Assembly: GCA_029210625.1 (NCBI GenBank)
Contig: JARGFU010000005.1
Span: forward strand, 1-64,000
Source: Deltaproteobacteria bacterium
Lineage (GTDB): Bacteria > Myxococcota > Myxococcia > SLRQ01
DNA: 64,000 bases
Direction of reading: 5' to 3'
The notes beneath the pieces were generated by a model that ran no database searches, was not told the DNA's origin, and worked only from the letters and a program-made list of their open reading frames with translations. Made by a program: the position numbers and the translations under genes. Positions within the stretch are counted from its first letter, which is position 1; every line of letters begins with the position of its first letter. Shown here piece by piece: positions 1-9,532 of the stretch.

Positions 1-3000
1 GAAGCCGCCGAAGGCCCCGTTGCCCCCCTGGCCGCCGGGGCCGCCGAAGCCGCCGTCGCCGCCCCGGCCGCCGGGGCCACGCCGGATGCGATTGTCGGTG
101 ATCCGGGGCAGGCCGGCGGCGCTGGTGGGGGCGCCGAAGTAGGCGAGGATCGCGATGGAGGCCCCGCCGTCGCCGCCGGGGTTCCCGCCCCGGCCGCCGC
201 AGCCGCCCGCGCCGCCGCCGCCGCCGCTGGCGCCCTGCTCGTGCTGCTGGCAGCCGCCGCTGGCGAAGCGGGCGGTGCCGCCGCCCGCGCCACCGCCACC
301 GCCACCATCGCCGATCGCGCCGGCCCCGCCCGCGGTGCCGGCGGCCGGCGAGGGCACCCAGAAGGTGCCGGAGATCGAGCCGTAGCGCCCGGTGCAGCCG
401 CCCCCGCCGTTGCCCGGGGAGCCGTCCTGACCGTCCAGGCCGTCGCCGCCGATGTTGGTCTGGATGCTGGAGGGCCAGCCACTCTCGGTCGCGTGCGAGC
501 ACTCGGGTCCGCTGAAGTCGTCGTAGCTCCAGTCGTGGCCGCCGGCCCCGTTCTTCCCCAGCGGGAGGACCGAGTAGGCCTGCTGCGCGCCCCGCACCGG
601 GCTCGCGCCCCAGTCGAAGACCGGGCAGATGGCGCTCCCGCCCGGGTTGCCGTTCGCCTGGCCGCAGGTCGTGTTCCTGCCGGCCAGGCCGCCCGCGACC
701 ACCAGGGTGGCGGGGCAGACGCCGACCACCGGCACGCTGTCGATCCCGGCGCGGCCGTCGAGGGCGGCGGAGGCCTGGCGGCCGAAGCCCTGAGCGCCGG
801 TGGAGCCCCGGCCCCCGGCGCCGGCGTGGCCGCCCCGGATGACGTTGTTCTGGAACACGACCCCCGGCCCCACGTTCCGCAGGTAGACGGCGATCGAGGG
901 GGCGCCGTCCTGATCGTCGGCGGTGCCCGGCGCGACGTCCCGGCCCAGGAGGTGGAAGCCGCTGACGATCGTGGTGGCGGCGCCGTGCCCCACGTTGATG
1001 AGGTTCATGGCGCCCGGTGAGGCGGGCGCCGGCGGCGGGCCCGCCTGCACCGTGGTCGCGTGGACCGTGATCTCGCGGGAGAGGAAGTCTGGCGCGTAGC
1101 CGCCGAAGAGCTGCATCCCCTCGGTCAGGCGCAGGTTCTCTTCGTAGACGCCCTCCGCGACGAGGATGTAGCGCTTGCCGGAGGTGGGGAAGGCCACGAG
1201 GGCCTGGCGGATCGTCCGGAAGGGATCGCTCATCGTCCCGGTGCCCTGGCCGCTGCGGCCGCCCCAGACGAAGAGCGCGTGCCCGATGACGCCGTCGACG
1301 CCGTCACAGTTCTCGTCGACGTACTCGCTGCCCGGCTCGGGGAAGGCGCCGCGATCCGGGAGGTCGGTCGCGGTGTTGCCCCGCACCCGGCGGCACTCGC
1401 AGCCGTTCCCGGGCAGGCCGTCCACGTCGACCCACTCGTAGTCGATCCCGCCGACGGTCTCGGTGACGCAGGCCCCCATCTCGCAGGTCGGGAAGGGCAG
1501 CGCGGCGTTGCAGGTGCCGGTGGCGTGGACGATCTCGGGCACCCAGTAGGCGCTGCAGTCGTTGTTGCAGAAGCCGCAGTGGGCGTCGGTGTCGTAGCGG
1601 CCGGTGGCCGGGTTGAGGTAGCCCTCGTCGATGTCGCCGTCGCAGTCGTTGTCGAGCTCGTCGCAGATCTCGACGATCGCGGAGATGTCGCAGCTGCTCC
1701 AGTCCTGGGTGCCGCCGCTGGCCGCGCAGGTCTCGTAGCCCTGGCAGAAGTCGACGTTGCAGCCCCGGACGGTGCCCAGGTGGTCCGCGTCGCAGAGGCA
1801 GGTGTCGGTGGTGGGCTGGCACTGGCTGCCCTGCGCGTGGGGCTCGCAGGCGTAGCCGGTCGGGCAGGTCGTCCCGTAGGCCGAGCCCGGGGCGCAGTCC
1901 CGGCCGCAGAAGCGCTCCGGGCCCTCCTCGATGCAGTGGCTGCCGGGCGCCACGCAGTCATCGTCGGTGTTGCAGGGCTGGCAGAGGGTGTCCGGCAGCC
2001 GCAGGCAGATCGTCCCCTCGAGGTAGGGGAAGGTGCCGGCCTCGCAGGCCGTGGCGATGCAGCGTGCCGCGCCCTCGTGGATCTCGCAGAGGGTGGCCGT
2101 CGCGTGGGGGATGATGGCGTCGCAGTCGATGCCGCAGCCGCCGCAGTGCTCTCGCTGGAAGTAGAGCCCGGCGTCGTCCACGAAGTCCTCGTCGGTGACC
2201 CCGTCGCAGTTGTTGTCCGCGCCGTCGCAGCGCTCGGCCTCGGGCAGGGGGGCGTCGCAGAGCCAGCCGCTCGCGCCGGCGCAGGTCTCGGTGCCGCTGC
2301 AGGTCCAGTCGCCGAGGGTGGCCGAGCAGGGGCGAGGCTCCAGGCCCTCGTCGATCCTGCCCTCGCAGTCGTCGTCGATGCCGTTGCAGAGCTCGGGGAC
2401 CGGCTCCCGCGCGGAGCACTCCGACCAGCCGCCGGGGACCTCGCAGAGCTCCTGGCCGCTGCAGATGCCCAGCTCGTTCTGGCGCAGGCAGCCCCGCAGC
2501 TGCCCCTCGGAGGACGGACCGCAGGCGCAGGTGCCGGCGTCGGGCAGGCACTGCCGGTCGATCTCGCCCTCGCCCATCACCACGTCGGTGCAGTGGTAGC
2601 CCTCGGGGCAGGGCTCGAAGGTGCAGTCCCGGGCGCAGCCGGGCAGGCCGTCGAGGTCGGCGTCCAGGCAGCGGTCGCCGCCGGAGAGGTTGCAGTCGGC
2701 GTCCTCCAGGCAGGCCTGGCAGAGCACGTCGCGATCGACGACGCAGAGGCCGAGGGACTCCACCTCGCCCCGGGGGTCGAGCACCTCCCGGCAGGCCCAG
2801 CCCTCGGGGCAGCCGGTGCTGCAGGGGAGGGTGCAGAAGGCCCCCTGGAGGTCCGGGAGGCAGTAGCCGGAGAGGCAGCGGTCGTTGCTCTCGCAGAGCT
2901 CGCCGAAGCCCAGCTTCCCCGGCCCGGCGTCGGTGGCGATCTTCTCCACGCAGACCGCGTCCACGCAGTCGAAGCCCTCGGGGCAGTCGGCCTCGAAGAC

Positions 3001-3123
3001 GCAGGGGCAGACCCCGTCCTGGCAGCGGCGGTCGCCCAGCTCGGAGCGCGAGCAGGCGGCGCCCGCGAGGAGGAGGAGGAGCCCGGCCCAGGGGAGGGCG
3101 CTGCGCGTGAGGCGATCCATCAT
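1..3123 (-). CDS. MopE-type Cys-rich surface lipoprotein, 3' end beyond window
   Basis: About 1040 residues are visible; the C-terminus lies left of base 1, so no stop codon is seen. The start ATG (3123-3121, with a second ATG directly after) overlaps the stop of the upstream paralogue in a TGATG arrangement, so the pair is probably translationally coupled. The N-terminus is a signal peptide ending in a lipobox-like LLAGAAC, indicating an outer-membrane lipoprotein. It is followed by some 500 residues of Cys-rich repeats including MopE/PF11617-like motifs (CDGADNNCDG, CDELDNDCDG) and HCGxCxxDC elements, a region resembling right-handed beta-helix proteins (FVWGG...DPFRTIRQAL), and a Gly-rich GGxGG collagen-like tail. 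The MopE family binds copper or calcium through these acidic loops; the function of this lipoprotein is unknown. A surface or adhesive role is inferred. Confidence 0.85.
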   Translation of the reverse strand, partial: MMDRLTRSALPWAGLLLLLAGAACSRSELGDRRCQDGVCPCVFEADCPEGFDCVDAVCVEKIATDAGPGKLGFGELCESNDRCLSGYCLPDLQGAFCTLPCSTGCPEGWACREVLDPRGEVESLGLCVVDRDVLCQACLEDADCNLSGGDRCLDADLDGLPGCARDCTFEPCPEGYHCTDVVMGEGEIDRQCLPDAGTCACGPSSEGQLRGCLRQNELGICSGQELCEVPGGWSECSAREPVPELCNGIDDDCEGRIDEGLEPRPCSATLGDWTCSGTETCAGASGWLCDAPLPEAERCDGADNNCDGVTDEDFVDDAGLYFQREHCGGCGIDCDAIIPHATATLCEIHEGAARCIATACEAGTFPYLEGTICLRLPDTLCQPCNTDDDCVAPGSHCIEEGPERFCGRDCAPGSAYGTTCPTGYACEPHAQGSQCQPTTDTCLCDADHLGTVRGCNVDFCQGYETCAASGGTQDWSSCDISAIVEICDELDNDCDGDIDEGYLNPATGRYDTDAHCGFCNNDCSAYWVPEIVHATGTCNAALPFPTCEMGACVTETVGGIDYEWVDVDGLPGNGCECRRVRGNTATDLPDRGAFPEPGSEYVDENCDGVDGVIGHALFVWGGRSGQGTGTMSDPFRTIRQALVAFPTSGKRYILVAEGVYEENLRLTEGMQLFGGYAPDFLSREITVHATTVQAGPPPAPASPGAMNLINVGHGAATTIVSGFHLLGRDVAPGTADDQDGAPSIAVYLRNVGPGVVFQNNVIRGGHAGAGGRGSTGAQGFGRQASAALDGRAGIDSVPVVGVCPATLVVAGGLAGRNTTCGQANGNPGGSAICPVFDWGASPVRGAQQAYSVLPLGKNGAGGHDWSYDDFSGPECSHATESGWPSSIQTNIGGDGLDGQDGSPGNGGGGCTGRYGSISGTFWVPSPAAGTAGGAGAIGDGGGGGGAGGGTARFASGGCQQHEQGASGGGGGAGGCGGRGGNPGGDGGASIAILAYFGAPTSAAGLPRITDNRIRRGPGGRGGDGGFGGPGGQGGNGAFGGF

Positions 3124-6100
3124 CAGAAGGTCCTGAAGTTCGCGGAGTCGCCGCTCTGGCCCGCGCCGCCGTCGCCGCCGGCGGGTCCGGGGCCTCCGGG
3201 GCCGCCCGGGCCCCCGCTCGGGGCCGCCAGGGGAGGATCGAAGGTGTTCGCCGCCGCGTAGTCGGTGGCGCCGAGGCGGTTGCCGGCGATCCCGTAGGCC
3301 ACGCCGCCGCAGCCACCGCCGCCGCCGCCGCCCGCGCCGCCGTCGCCACCCCGGCCGCCCTTGCCGCCGGTGCCCGCGCACCAGGCCGGGGGCTGCGCGA
3401 TGCCGCCGTTGCCGCCCTGGCCGCCGAGGCCGCCGTGCCCGCCGAAGCCGCCGGGGCCGCCGCCGCCGCCGGCGCCGAGGCGGACGAGGTTCCCCTGCAC
3501 CACCGGGGGAGCGGGGACCGACTGGTTGAAGGTCAGCAGGACGCCGAAGGAGCCGCCGCCGGAGCCGCCGGGGCCGCCTCCGAGGCCGCCGCAGCCGCCG
3601 GCGCCGCCGCCGCCGCCCGTGGCGCCGAGGTCGCCGAGCCGGCTCCCCTGGGTGCAGGTCGAGGGGTTCTGGTTGATGACGCAGCCGCCCGCGCCGCCGC
3701 CGCCGCCGCCGGTGGCGGCGCCGCCCGCGTCACCGCGGGTCCCGCTGCGCGGCCGCCAGGTGCTGCCGGTCACGCGGCCGACGGGATCCGCGCAGCCGCC
3801 GCCGCCCGCGCCGTCGCCGCCGTTCTGGCCGGAGCGCGCGGGCTTGCCCACCATGTCCTGGCCGACCAGGCAGTCGTACTTGCAGTAGTCGGCGAACTGC
3901 GGCGTGAGGGCCGAGGAGTAGGCGCCGTTGTTGCCGCCGATCCCGTTGCCGTTCGCGGTGCTGCGGTAGCCCTGGGGATCGACGCTGCCGTCGGCGGCCG
4001 CCCCGCGGTTGCCGTCGGCCCCCGAGCAGCTCGCGTTGAGCCCGGCGGCGCCGCCCGGCTGGCGCTCGTTGGCGCAGGAGGCCGTCGTGCACTCCACCGA
4101 GTCGCGGCCGTCCCCGCCGAAGCCCCCGGAGCGTCCGCTGCGCGCGGTGGCGCCGGCGCCTCCCTCGCCGGCCAGGCCGGCGACGATGACGTTGTTGCGG
4201 ATCTCGACGGCGTCCGTGCAGTTGTCGAGGGCGATGGCGATGCTGTTCTCGCCGGGCTGGCCCGCCCCGGGCTTGAAGGTCACGTCGTAGCCGTGGACCA
4301 CGAAGCCGGCGAAGACCGTGCGGCCGGAGCTGATGTTGCGGGCGTTGACCACGCCTCGCGGCGGCACCGGGAGGGAGAAGTCCGGCTCGGGGCCGGCGAG
4401 GATCGTCGGGTTGGCCACGGGATCGCGCTCGCCGAAGTCGGCGGTGTAGCCGCCGTGGAGCTCGAGGCCCGGCAGCAGCTCGATCGTCTCCTCGTAGTAG
4501 CCGGCCGCGACCAGCACCTGGCTGTGCCGCGTGGGATCGAAGGCGGCGAGGGCGGCGCCGATGGTGGTGTAGGGGCGCTCCCGGGTGCCCTGGCCGCTCG
4601 CGCTGCCGGACCAGACGAAGAGCGCGCTGGTGGCCTCGCCGTCGACGCCGTCGCAGTCCCGGTCGAGGTAGGGGGCGCCGGCGACGGGGTAGGTGTCGTG
4701 GAGATCCGGCAGGTCGGTGCCGGTGCCCAGCGCGGTCGGACACTCGCAGCCGTTCGCGCTCGTCTCGTCGGCGTCGACCCACTGCAGCTCGATCTGGCAG
4801 GCGCCGTTCACGCAGGCGCTCGGGGCTCCGAAGCGGCTCACGCAGGTGGCGTCGCCGGTGCAGGTGAGGGCGCAGCTTCCTCCCAGGCAGGGGCCGCCGC
4901 TGCAGTCGGCGTCGGAGGTGCAGGCCTGGCTGCACTGGTGCCGGAGGGGGTCGCAGCGCCAGCCGCCGGGGCAGTCGGCGTCGATCCGGCAGGCGCCGCC
5001 CCCGCCCATCTCCTCCCGGGTGCAGGCGACGATCTCGCAGACGGGCGGCCGGCCCGCGCCCTGGGGCACGCAGCCGCCGATGGCGTGCTGGATCGACTCG
5101 CTCCAGTGGCTGCGGCAGTCCTCGTAGCACTGCCCGCAGTGCTCGTCGGTGTCGTAGGTCCCCGTGCCCCGGGTGTCGATGAAGGGGGTGTCGGCGGTGC
5201 CGTCGCAGTCGTTGTCGAGGCCGTCGCAGACCTCGATGGAGGTCAGGGAGGCGTCGCAGTCGTTCCAGGCCGGCTCCCCCGCCGCGTCGGCCTCGCACTG
5301 CTGCACCCCGAGGCAGGTCTGCCCGGCGTCGCCGCGCAGCAGGCAGGGGCGGTCGGCGCCGAGCCGCTCGGCGTTGCAGTCGCAGCTGCCCACGTCCGGC
5401 AGGCAGACCGGGGCGCCGCCGAAGCTCTGGCAGGTGTGCCCCTCCGGGCAGCAGCCCTGCTCACCGAGGCGACCGGTGCAGCCGCCATAGGGTGCGTCGG
5501 CGCCGCAGCCCTGGAGGCAGGAGTCGTGGGGATCCTCGCCGACGCGCCCGCAGCGGTCGGTGCTGAAGCCGCAGTCCCCCAGGCTCGTGCAGGGGCGGCA
5601 CTGGGAGGAGGCGTTCTCGCGGCAGAGGACCGGGCCGAGCTCGGGGTAGGGGGCGAAGCCGGGCGCGCAGGCCAGGGGCACGCAGGTGGGGCCGCCCGCC
5701 CGCACCTCGCAGGTGGCGGCGTCGCTGCGCTCCGGCGCCAGGTCGTGCAGCACCCGGAAGCAGTCGAGCTCGCAGCTGCCGCAGTGCTCGGGGTGCACGT
5801 AGTCCCCGCTGGGGTCGAGGAAGTCCTCGTCGGTGCTGCCGTCGCAGTCGTTGTCGAGGCCGTCGCAGAGCTCCGCCTCCGGGTCGGTGGCGCCGCAGAG
5901 CCACTCGAAGGTGCCCGCGGCGGCGGCCTGGCAGGTCCAGGTGCCGCGGCAGTTCTCGGCGGCGCCCTTCTGGCAGGCGGGGTAGGGCAGGTCGAGGGGG
6001 AGCGCGGAGATGTCGACCGAGGGATCGTCGGCGTCGATCAGCCCGTCGCAGTCGTTGTCGAGGCCGTCGCAGATCTCCGGCTCGGCCACCGGGGCCTCGC

Positions 6101-6794
6101 AGGCGCCCCACTGGCCGTCCTCGCCGCAGACCTGCTTCCCGGAGCAGCTGCCGTTGTCGTTGCGCACGGTGCAGCCCCGGGTGAGCCCGGCGTTGGCGGG
6201 CGTGCAGGCGCAGGTGCCGGTCTCGGGCACGCACTGGGCGACCGTGCTCTCGCCGGCGCTCACCTCGGTGCAGAGGAAGCCCTCCGGGCACGCCCCCCCC
6301 AGGGTGCAGTCCAGGGCGCAGCCCCGCACGCCCTCGAGCTCGAGGCAGAGGTCCCCGAAGGCGGGGTTGCAGTGGTCGTCCACCGAGCACTCGGCGCAGA
6401 GCCGGTCGAGGTGCTCGACGCAGAGGTCGACCTCGGGGTCACCGGGCCGCCGCTTGCAGTCCCAGCCCTCGGGGCAGGGGTGCGCGGGGTCGCACTCCCG
6501 GCTGCAGATCCGGCGCTGGCCCGAGCTGTGGTCGATGCAGTAGCCCGAGACGCACTCCAGGTCCTCGAAGCAGAACTCGCCGAACTCGAGCACGGCTCCC
6601 GGGGGATAGCGCGAGCAGAAGCCGTTCACGCAGGAGAGGGGCTGCGGGCACTCCCGGTCCTCGGTGCACTCGCAGGCCTCCGTGTTGCGGCAGTCGACCG
6701 GGGGGTCTTCCAGGTAGCCCAGGCGGCAGCCGGCGGCCCCGAGCCCGAGGGCCAGGAGCAGGAGGAGACCCGAGGAGGAGGAGTGAGACCGCAT
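3123..6794 (-). CDS. MopE-type Cys-rich surface lipoprotein (paralogue)
   Basis: 1223 residues. I chose the ATG at 6794 because it gives a clean lipoprotein signal (MRSHSSSSG, Leu-rich core, LGAAGC) with a GGAG element just upstream; an ATG ten codons earlier is possible. The order matches the downstream gene: Cys-rich EGF-like segments, three CDGLDNDCDG motifs and one CDGVDG motif each followed by HCGxCxxDC, a beta-helix/DUF1565-like stretch (FVWSGSASGQGT...YTTIGAALAAF), then a roughly 350-residue Gly-rich tail. Disulfide-rich, calcium- or copper-binding cell-surface protein is the likely role from family knowledge; the actual ligand is unknown. The two tandem genes are clearly a duplication. 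Confidence 0.88.
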   Translation of the reverse strand: MRSHSSSSGLLLLLALGLGAAGCRLGYLEDPPVDCRNTEACECTEDRECPQPLSCVNGFCSRYPPGAVLEFGEFCFEDLECVSGYCIDHSSGQRRICSRECDPAHPCPEGWDCKRRPGDPEVDLCVEHLDRLCAECSVDDHCNPAFGDLCLELEGVRGCALDCTLGGACPEGFLCTEVSAGESTVAQCVPETGTCACTPANAGLTRGCTVRNDNGSCSGKQVCGEDGQWGACEAPVAEPEICDGLDNDCDGLIDADDPSVDISALPLDLPYPACQKGAAENCRGTWTCQAAAAGTFEWLCGATDPEAELCDGLDNDCDGSTDEDFLDPSGDYVHPEHCGSCELDCFRVLHDLAPERSDAATCEVRAGGPTCVPLACAPGFAPYPELGPVLCRENASSQCRPCTSLGDCGFSTDRCGRVGEDPHDSCLQGCGADAPYGGCTGRLGEQGCCPEGHTCQSFGGAPVCLPDVGSCDCNAERLGADRPCLLRGDAGQTCLGVQQCEADAAGEPAWNDCDASLTSIEVCDGLDNDCDGTADTPFIDTRGTGTYDTDEHCGQCYEDCRSHWSESIQHAIGGCVPQGAGRPPVCEIVACTREEMGGGGACRIDADCPGGWRCDPLRHQCSQACTSDADCSGGPCLGGSCALTCTGDATCVSRFGAPSACVNGACQIELQWVDADETSANGCECPTALGTGTDLPDLHDTYPVAGAPYLDRDCDGVDGEATSALFVWSGSASGQGTRERPYTTIGAALAAFDPTRHSQVLVAAGYYEETIELLPGLELHGGYTADFGERDPVANPTILAGPEPDFSLPVPPRGVVNARNISSGRTVFAGFVVHGYDVTFKPGAGQPGENSIAIALDNCTDAVEIRNNVIVAGLAGEGGAGATARSGRSGGFGGDGRDSVECTTASCANERQPGGAAGLNASCSGADGNRGAAADGSVDPQGYRSTANGNGIGGNNGAYSSALTPQFADYCKYDCLVGQDMVGKPARSGQNGGDGAGGGGCADPVGRVTGSTWRPRSGTRGDAGGAATGGGGGGAGGCVINQNPSTCTQGSRLGDLGATGGGGGAGGCGGLGGGPGGSGGGSFGVLLTFNQSVPAPPVVQGNLVRLGAGGGGGPGGFGGHGGLGGQGGNGGIAQPPAWCAGTGGKGGRGGDGGAGGGGGGGCGGVAYGIAGNRLGATDYAAANTFDPPLAAPSGGPGGPGGPGPAGGDGGAGQSGDSANFRTF

Positions 6795-6845
6795 CTCGAC
6801 TCCGAAGACTACCTGGCCTGCCACCCTGCGTCCCCCTTAACAATG

Positions 6846-6876
6846 GCTGACAGCTGACAGCTGATAGCTGACAGCT
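6846..6876. repeat. 7-bp tandem repeat (GCTGACA)
   Basis: Four and a half copies of GCTGACA, one with a T change (GCTGATA), lie between the start of the MopE-type lipoprotein gene and the stop of the NhaC gene. The unit contains CAGCTG palindromes, so the tract can fold or slip. No function can be assigned. Confidence 0.8.
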
Positions 6877-6883
6877 TCCGCGC

Positions 6884-8899
6884 CTACGCCGGCTCCTCCA
6901 CCGGCCGCCCGACGAAGCGGATCACCCCGAAGAGCGCCATGGCCCCGAGCCCCAGGCCGACGGGGTAGGGCGCCCCCAGCGCCCACCAGACGTAGCCGAA
7001 GAGCCCGGCCGCGACCATCGAGGTCAGCGCGTAGGGGATCTGAGTCCGCACGTGGTCGAGGTGGTCCGAGCCGCTGGCGATGCTCGACATCACGGTGGTG
7101 TCCGAGATGGGCGAGCAGTGGTCGCCGAAGATGGCGCCGTCGAGGACGGCGGCGGCGGCCACGAAGAGGGCCTCCTCTCCGCCGAGGTGGTAGGCCAGGG
7201 GCACGGCGGTGGGGATGAGGATGCCCATCGTCCCCCAGGAGGTGCCGGTGGCGAAGGCCACGAAGGCGGCCAGGATGAAGATGATCAGGGGCAGGGCACT
7301 CACCGAGATCGAGTCCTGCAGCCAGGCGATGAGGAAGTGCGAGGTCCCCACGTCGTCGCAGGCGGCCTTGATGCCCCAGGCGAGGATGAGCACCACCACG
7401 GCGGGCGCCATGGACCAGACCCCGCGGGCGTAGGAGCGGACGATGGCGTCGGGCGAGAGCAGGCGGTGCAGGCGCGCCAGGGCGACCACCAGCGCGCTGC
7501 CGGCGAGGGCGGCCATGGCCAGGACGAAGGTGGAGTTCTCCGCGCCGCCGAAGGCGTCCCGCCAGAGGGCATAGGTGAAGAAGCGGGCGGGGTCGGCGGA
7601 GAGCTGCGCCCCGCCGCCGCCGTCGAGGAAGAGCCCGACGCCCGCGCCGAGGATCACCACCAGGATGGGGAGGAGGGCCACGTGCGCCAGGGGCCGCACC
7701 CCGGGCTCCATGGCCACGCGCTCCATCCCGGCTCCCGAGAGGGGCTCGGCCCCGTCGCGCAGCACCTTGCCCTCGTGCAGGGCGCGGCGCTCGGCTTGCA
7801 GCATCGGGCCGTAGTCGCGCTGCAGCCAGATCAGCAGGATCAGGAAGACCAGGGTGAAGCCGCAGTAGAAGCGGTAGGGCAGGGCGGCGAAGAAGAGCTG
7901 GTAGCCGTCCAGGCCCAGGCCGAGGGAGGTGCCGAGGTCCCCGAAGAGGCCGACCTCGTAGCCGATCCACGTGGAGATCAGCGCCACCCCGGCCACCGGC
8001 GCGCTGGTGGAGTCGACCAGGTAGGCCAGCTTCTCCCGGGAGATGCGCAGCTTGTCGGTGAGGCCCCGCATGGTCGTGCCGACCACGATGGTGTTGGCGT
8101 AGTCGTCGAAGAAGATGGCCAGGCCCATGCCCATGGTGGCGCCCTGGGTGGCCCGCCGGGTGCGGGCCCGGGTGGCGATCCGATCGACGATGCCCTGCAC
8201 GCCCCCGGCGCGGGTGGCGACGCCCACCATGCCGATGAGGGCGGTGGTGAAGACCAGGATCCAGATCTTGAAGGCGTCCGAGGCCGTCGCCGCCCAGAGG
8301 TACTCCTTCAGGCCGTAGTCCACGCCGAGGAGGGTGAGGTCGGGGGCCGAGAGGAGGGCGGCCAGGGCGATGGCCGAGATCAGCGAGGGGAAGAGGCGGC
8401 GGGTGGCGAAGGCCAGGAGGATCGCCAGCAGGGGGGGCGTGAGCGCCCAGACCGAGATCAGGCGGCGCTCGGTCTTCGCCGTGGCGGGCGGGCCGGCGCC
8501 GGGGCGGGAGAGCTCGATCGCCGCCGAGAGAGAGGCGGTCTCCTCGTCGAAGCCGAGGTAGGCCCGCAGCTCGCCGTCCACCACCTCCCCGGCGGCGGCC
8601 TCGCGGATCCAGGGCGCGGCCGAGAAGGTGCGCCGGGCGATCTCGCGCTCGCCCTCCTCGCCGCCGCTCACGACGAGGGTCAGGCGCAGGGGCTCCTCGG
8701 GCTCGCCCGCGGCCTTCTTCAGATCGGGCAGGAGCTTCTCGGTCACCGCGAGGGAGGTCGCGACCCGGCCGTGCGCTCCGCCGCGGTCGACCAGCAACAC
8801 GACGACCAGCAGGCCGAGGACCACGGCCGAGGCCCGCAGCAGCAACGCCCGGTCCGGCCGCCAGCGCAGCAGCTTCTCTCCCAATCCCTTGAATCCCAT
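6884..8899 (-). CDS. NhaC-family Na+/H+ antiporter-like membrane protein
   Basis: 671 residues with about 12 hydrophobic segments. Family-like motifs are visible in the centre: FFDDYANTIVVGTTMRG and DSTSAPVAGVALISTW, followed by a second half with GTSWGTMGI and DGAIFGDHCSPISDTT, the paired signatures of NhaC-type sodium/proton (or malate-sodium/lactate) antiporters. The N-terminus differs from standard NhaC: one transmembrane helix (residues 20-41), then roughly 110 residues predicted to lie outside the membrane before the core, giving a protein longer than the usual 450-550 residues. Substrate cannot be told from sequence. The gene stands between unrelated genes. Confidence 0.85.
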   Translation of the reverse strand: MGFKGLGEKLLRWRPDRALLLRASAVVLGLLVVVLLVDRGGAHGRVATSLAVTEKLLPDLKKAAGEPEEPLRLTLVVSGGEEGEREIARRTFSAAPWIREAAAGEVVDGELRAYLGFDEETASLSAAIELSRPGAGPPATAKTERRLISVWALTPPLLAILLAFATRRLFPSLISAIALAALLSAPDLTLLGVDYGLKEYLWAATASDAFKIWILVFTTALIGMVGVATRAGGVQGIVDRIATRARTRRATQGATMGMGLAIFFDDYANTIVVGTTMRGLTDKLRISREKLAYLVDSTSAPVAGVALISTWIGYEVGLFGDLGTSLGLGLDGYQLFFAALPYRFYCGFTLVFLILLIWLQRDYGPMLQAERRALHEGKVLRDGAEPLSGAGMERVAMEPGVRPLAHVALLPILVVILGAGVGLFLDGGGGAQLSADPARFFTYALWRDAFGGAENSTFVLAMAALAGSALVVALARLHRLLSPDAIVRSYARGVWSMAPAVVVLILAWGIKAACDDVGTSHFLIAWLQDSISVSALPLIIFILAAFVAFATGTSWGTMGILIPTAVPLAYHLGGEEALFVAAAAVLDGAIFGDHCSPISDTTVMSSIASGSDHLDHVRTQIPYALTSMVAAGLFGYVWWALGAPYPVGLGLGAMALFGVIRFVGRPVEEPA

Positions 8900-8945
8900 C
8901 CCGGGCCGGTCCTATCACGAGCGGCGCCGGGAGCTGAACCTCGCT

Positions 8946-9479
8946 TCAGCGGGAGTCCAGCAGCGCGACGACCTCCTCGTGCCCGTGGCGCCGGGCGAGG
9001 TCGCGGGCCGTCTGCCCGCGCTCGTCGCGCAGGGCGGGATCGGCGCCGTGCTCGAGGAGCACCCGCACCACCTCCCGGTGGCCCCGCTCGGCGGCGCTCA
9101 TCAGGGGGGTCCGCGAGGCCAGGGGATCCCGGGCGTCGATGTTGGCACCGTGCCGCAGGAGGAGCGCGGCCACCCGGGCGTGCCCCTCCCGGCAGGTCTC
9201 GTGGAGGGCGCGGCTGGCCCGCCAGTGGCGGCGGATGTCGGGGTCCATCCCGGCCTCGAGGAAGAGCCGGACGTTCTCGAGCTCGCCGGCCCGGGCCTGC
9301 TCTCGCAGCTCCCGCGCGGTGTACTCCATCCCCGCGCTGCGGATCTGCCGGACGATCTTCGGCTTGCCCCGCTCGACCCGCGGCGTGGGGCGGCAGCCCC
9401 CGAGGCAGGTCGGCACGGCGCCCAGGAGGAGTAGCAGGGCGAGCCCGGTGGGCAGGAGGTGGAGGTGGGCTGAGGGCAT
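8946..9479 (-). CDS. Ankyrin-repeat lipoprotein
   Basis: 177 residues. An N-terminal hydrophobic stretch ends in CLGGC, a plausible lipobox, so the protein is probably membrane-anchored in the envelope. Residues 60-177 hold about four ankyrin repeats, with the typical GADPALRDERGQTARDLA and G-H-R/E-V-V-LL-GA elements. Ankyrin domains mediate protein-protein contacts; the partner is unknown. It sits between the NhaC gene and the sigma54 regulator on the same strand without overlap, so co-function is not implied. Confidence 0.8.
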   Translation of the reverse strand: MPSAHLHLLPTGLALLLLLGAVPTCLGGCRPTPRVERGKPKIVRQIRSAGMEYTARELREQARAGELENVRLFLEAGMDPDIRRHWRASRALHETCREGHARVAALLLRHGANIDARDPLASRTPLMSAAERGHREVVRVLLEHGADPALRDERGQTARDLARRHGHEEVVALLDSR

Positions 9480-9532
9480 GACGGCTCCCTCTCTCCCTCA
9501 CCCTAGGCACCCGGGCGGGCGGGCGGCCGCCC

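Noticed and set aside
1060-3261. Long plus-strand reading frame opposite the first MopE-type gene
   Set aside because: Low-complexity Ala/Gly/Val protein produced by GC-rich third positions of the real reverse-strand gene.
3435-6857. 1140-residue plus-strand reading frame
   Set aside because: Shadow of the second MopE-type lipoprotein; Ala/Val/Gly-only composition.
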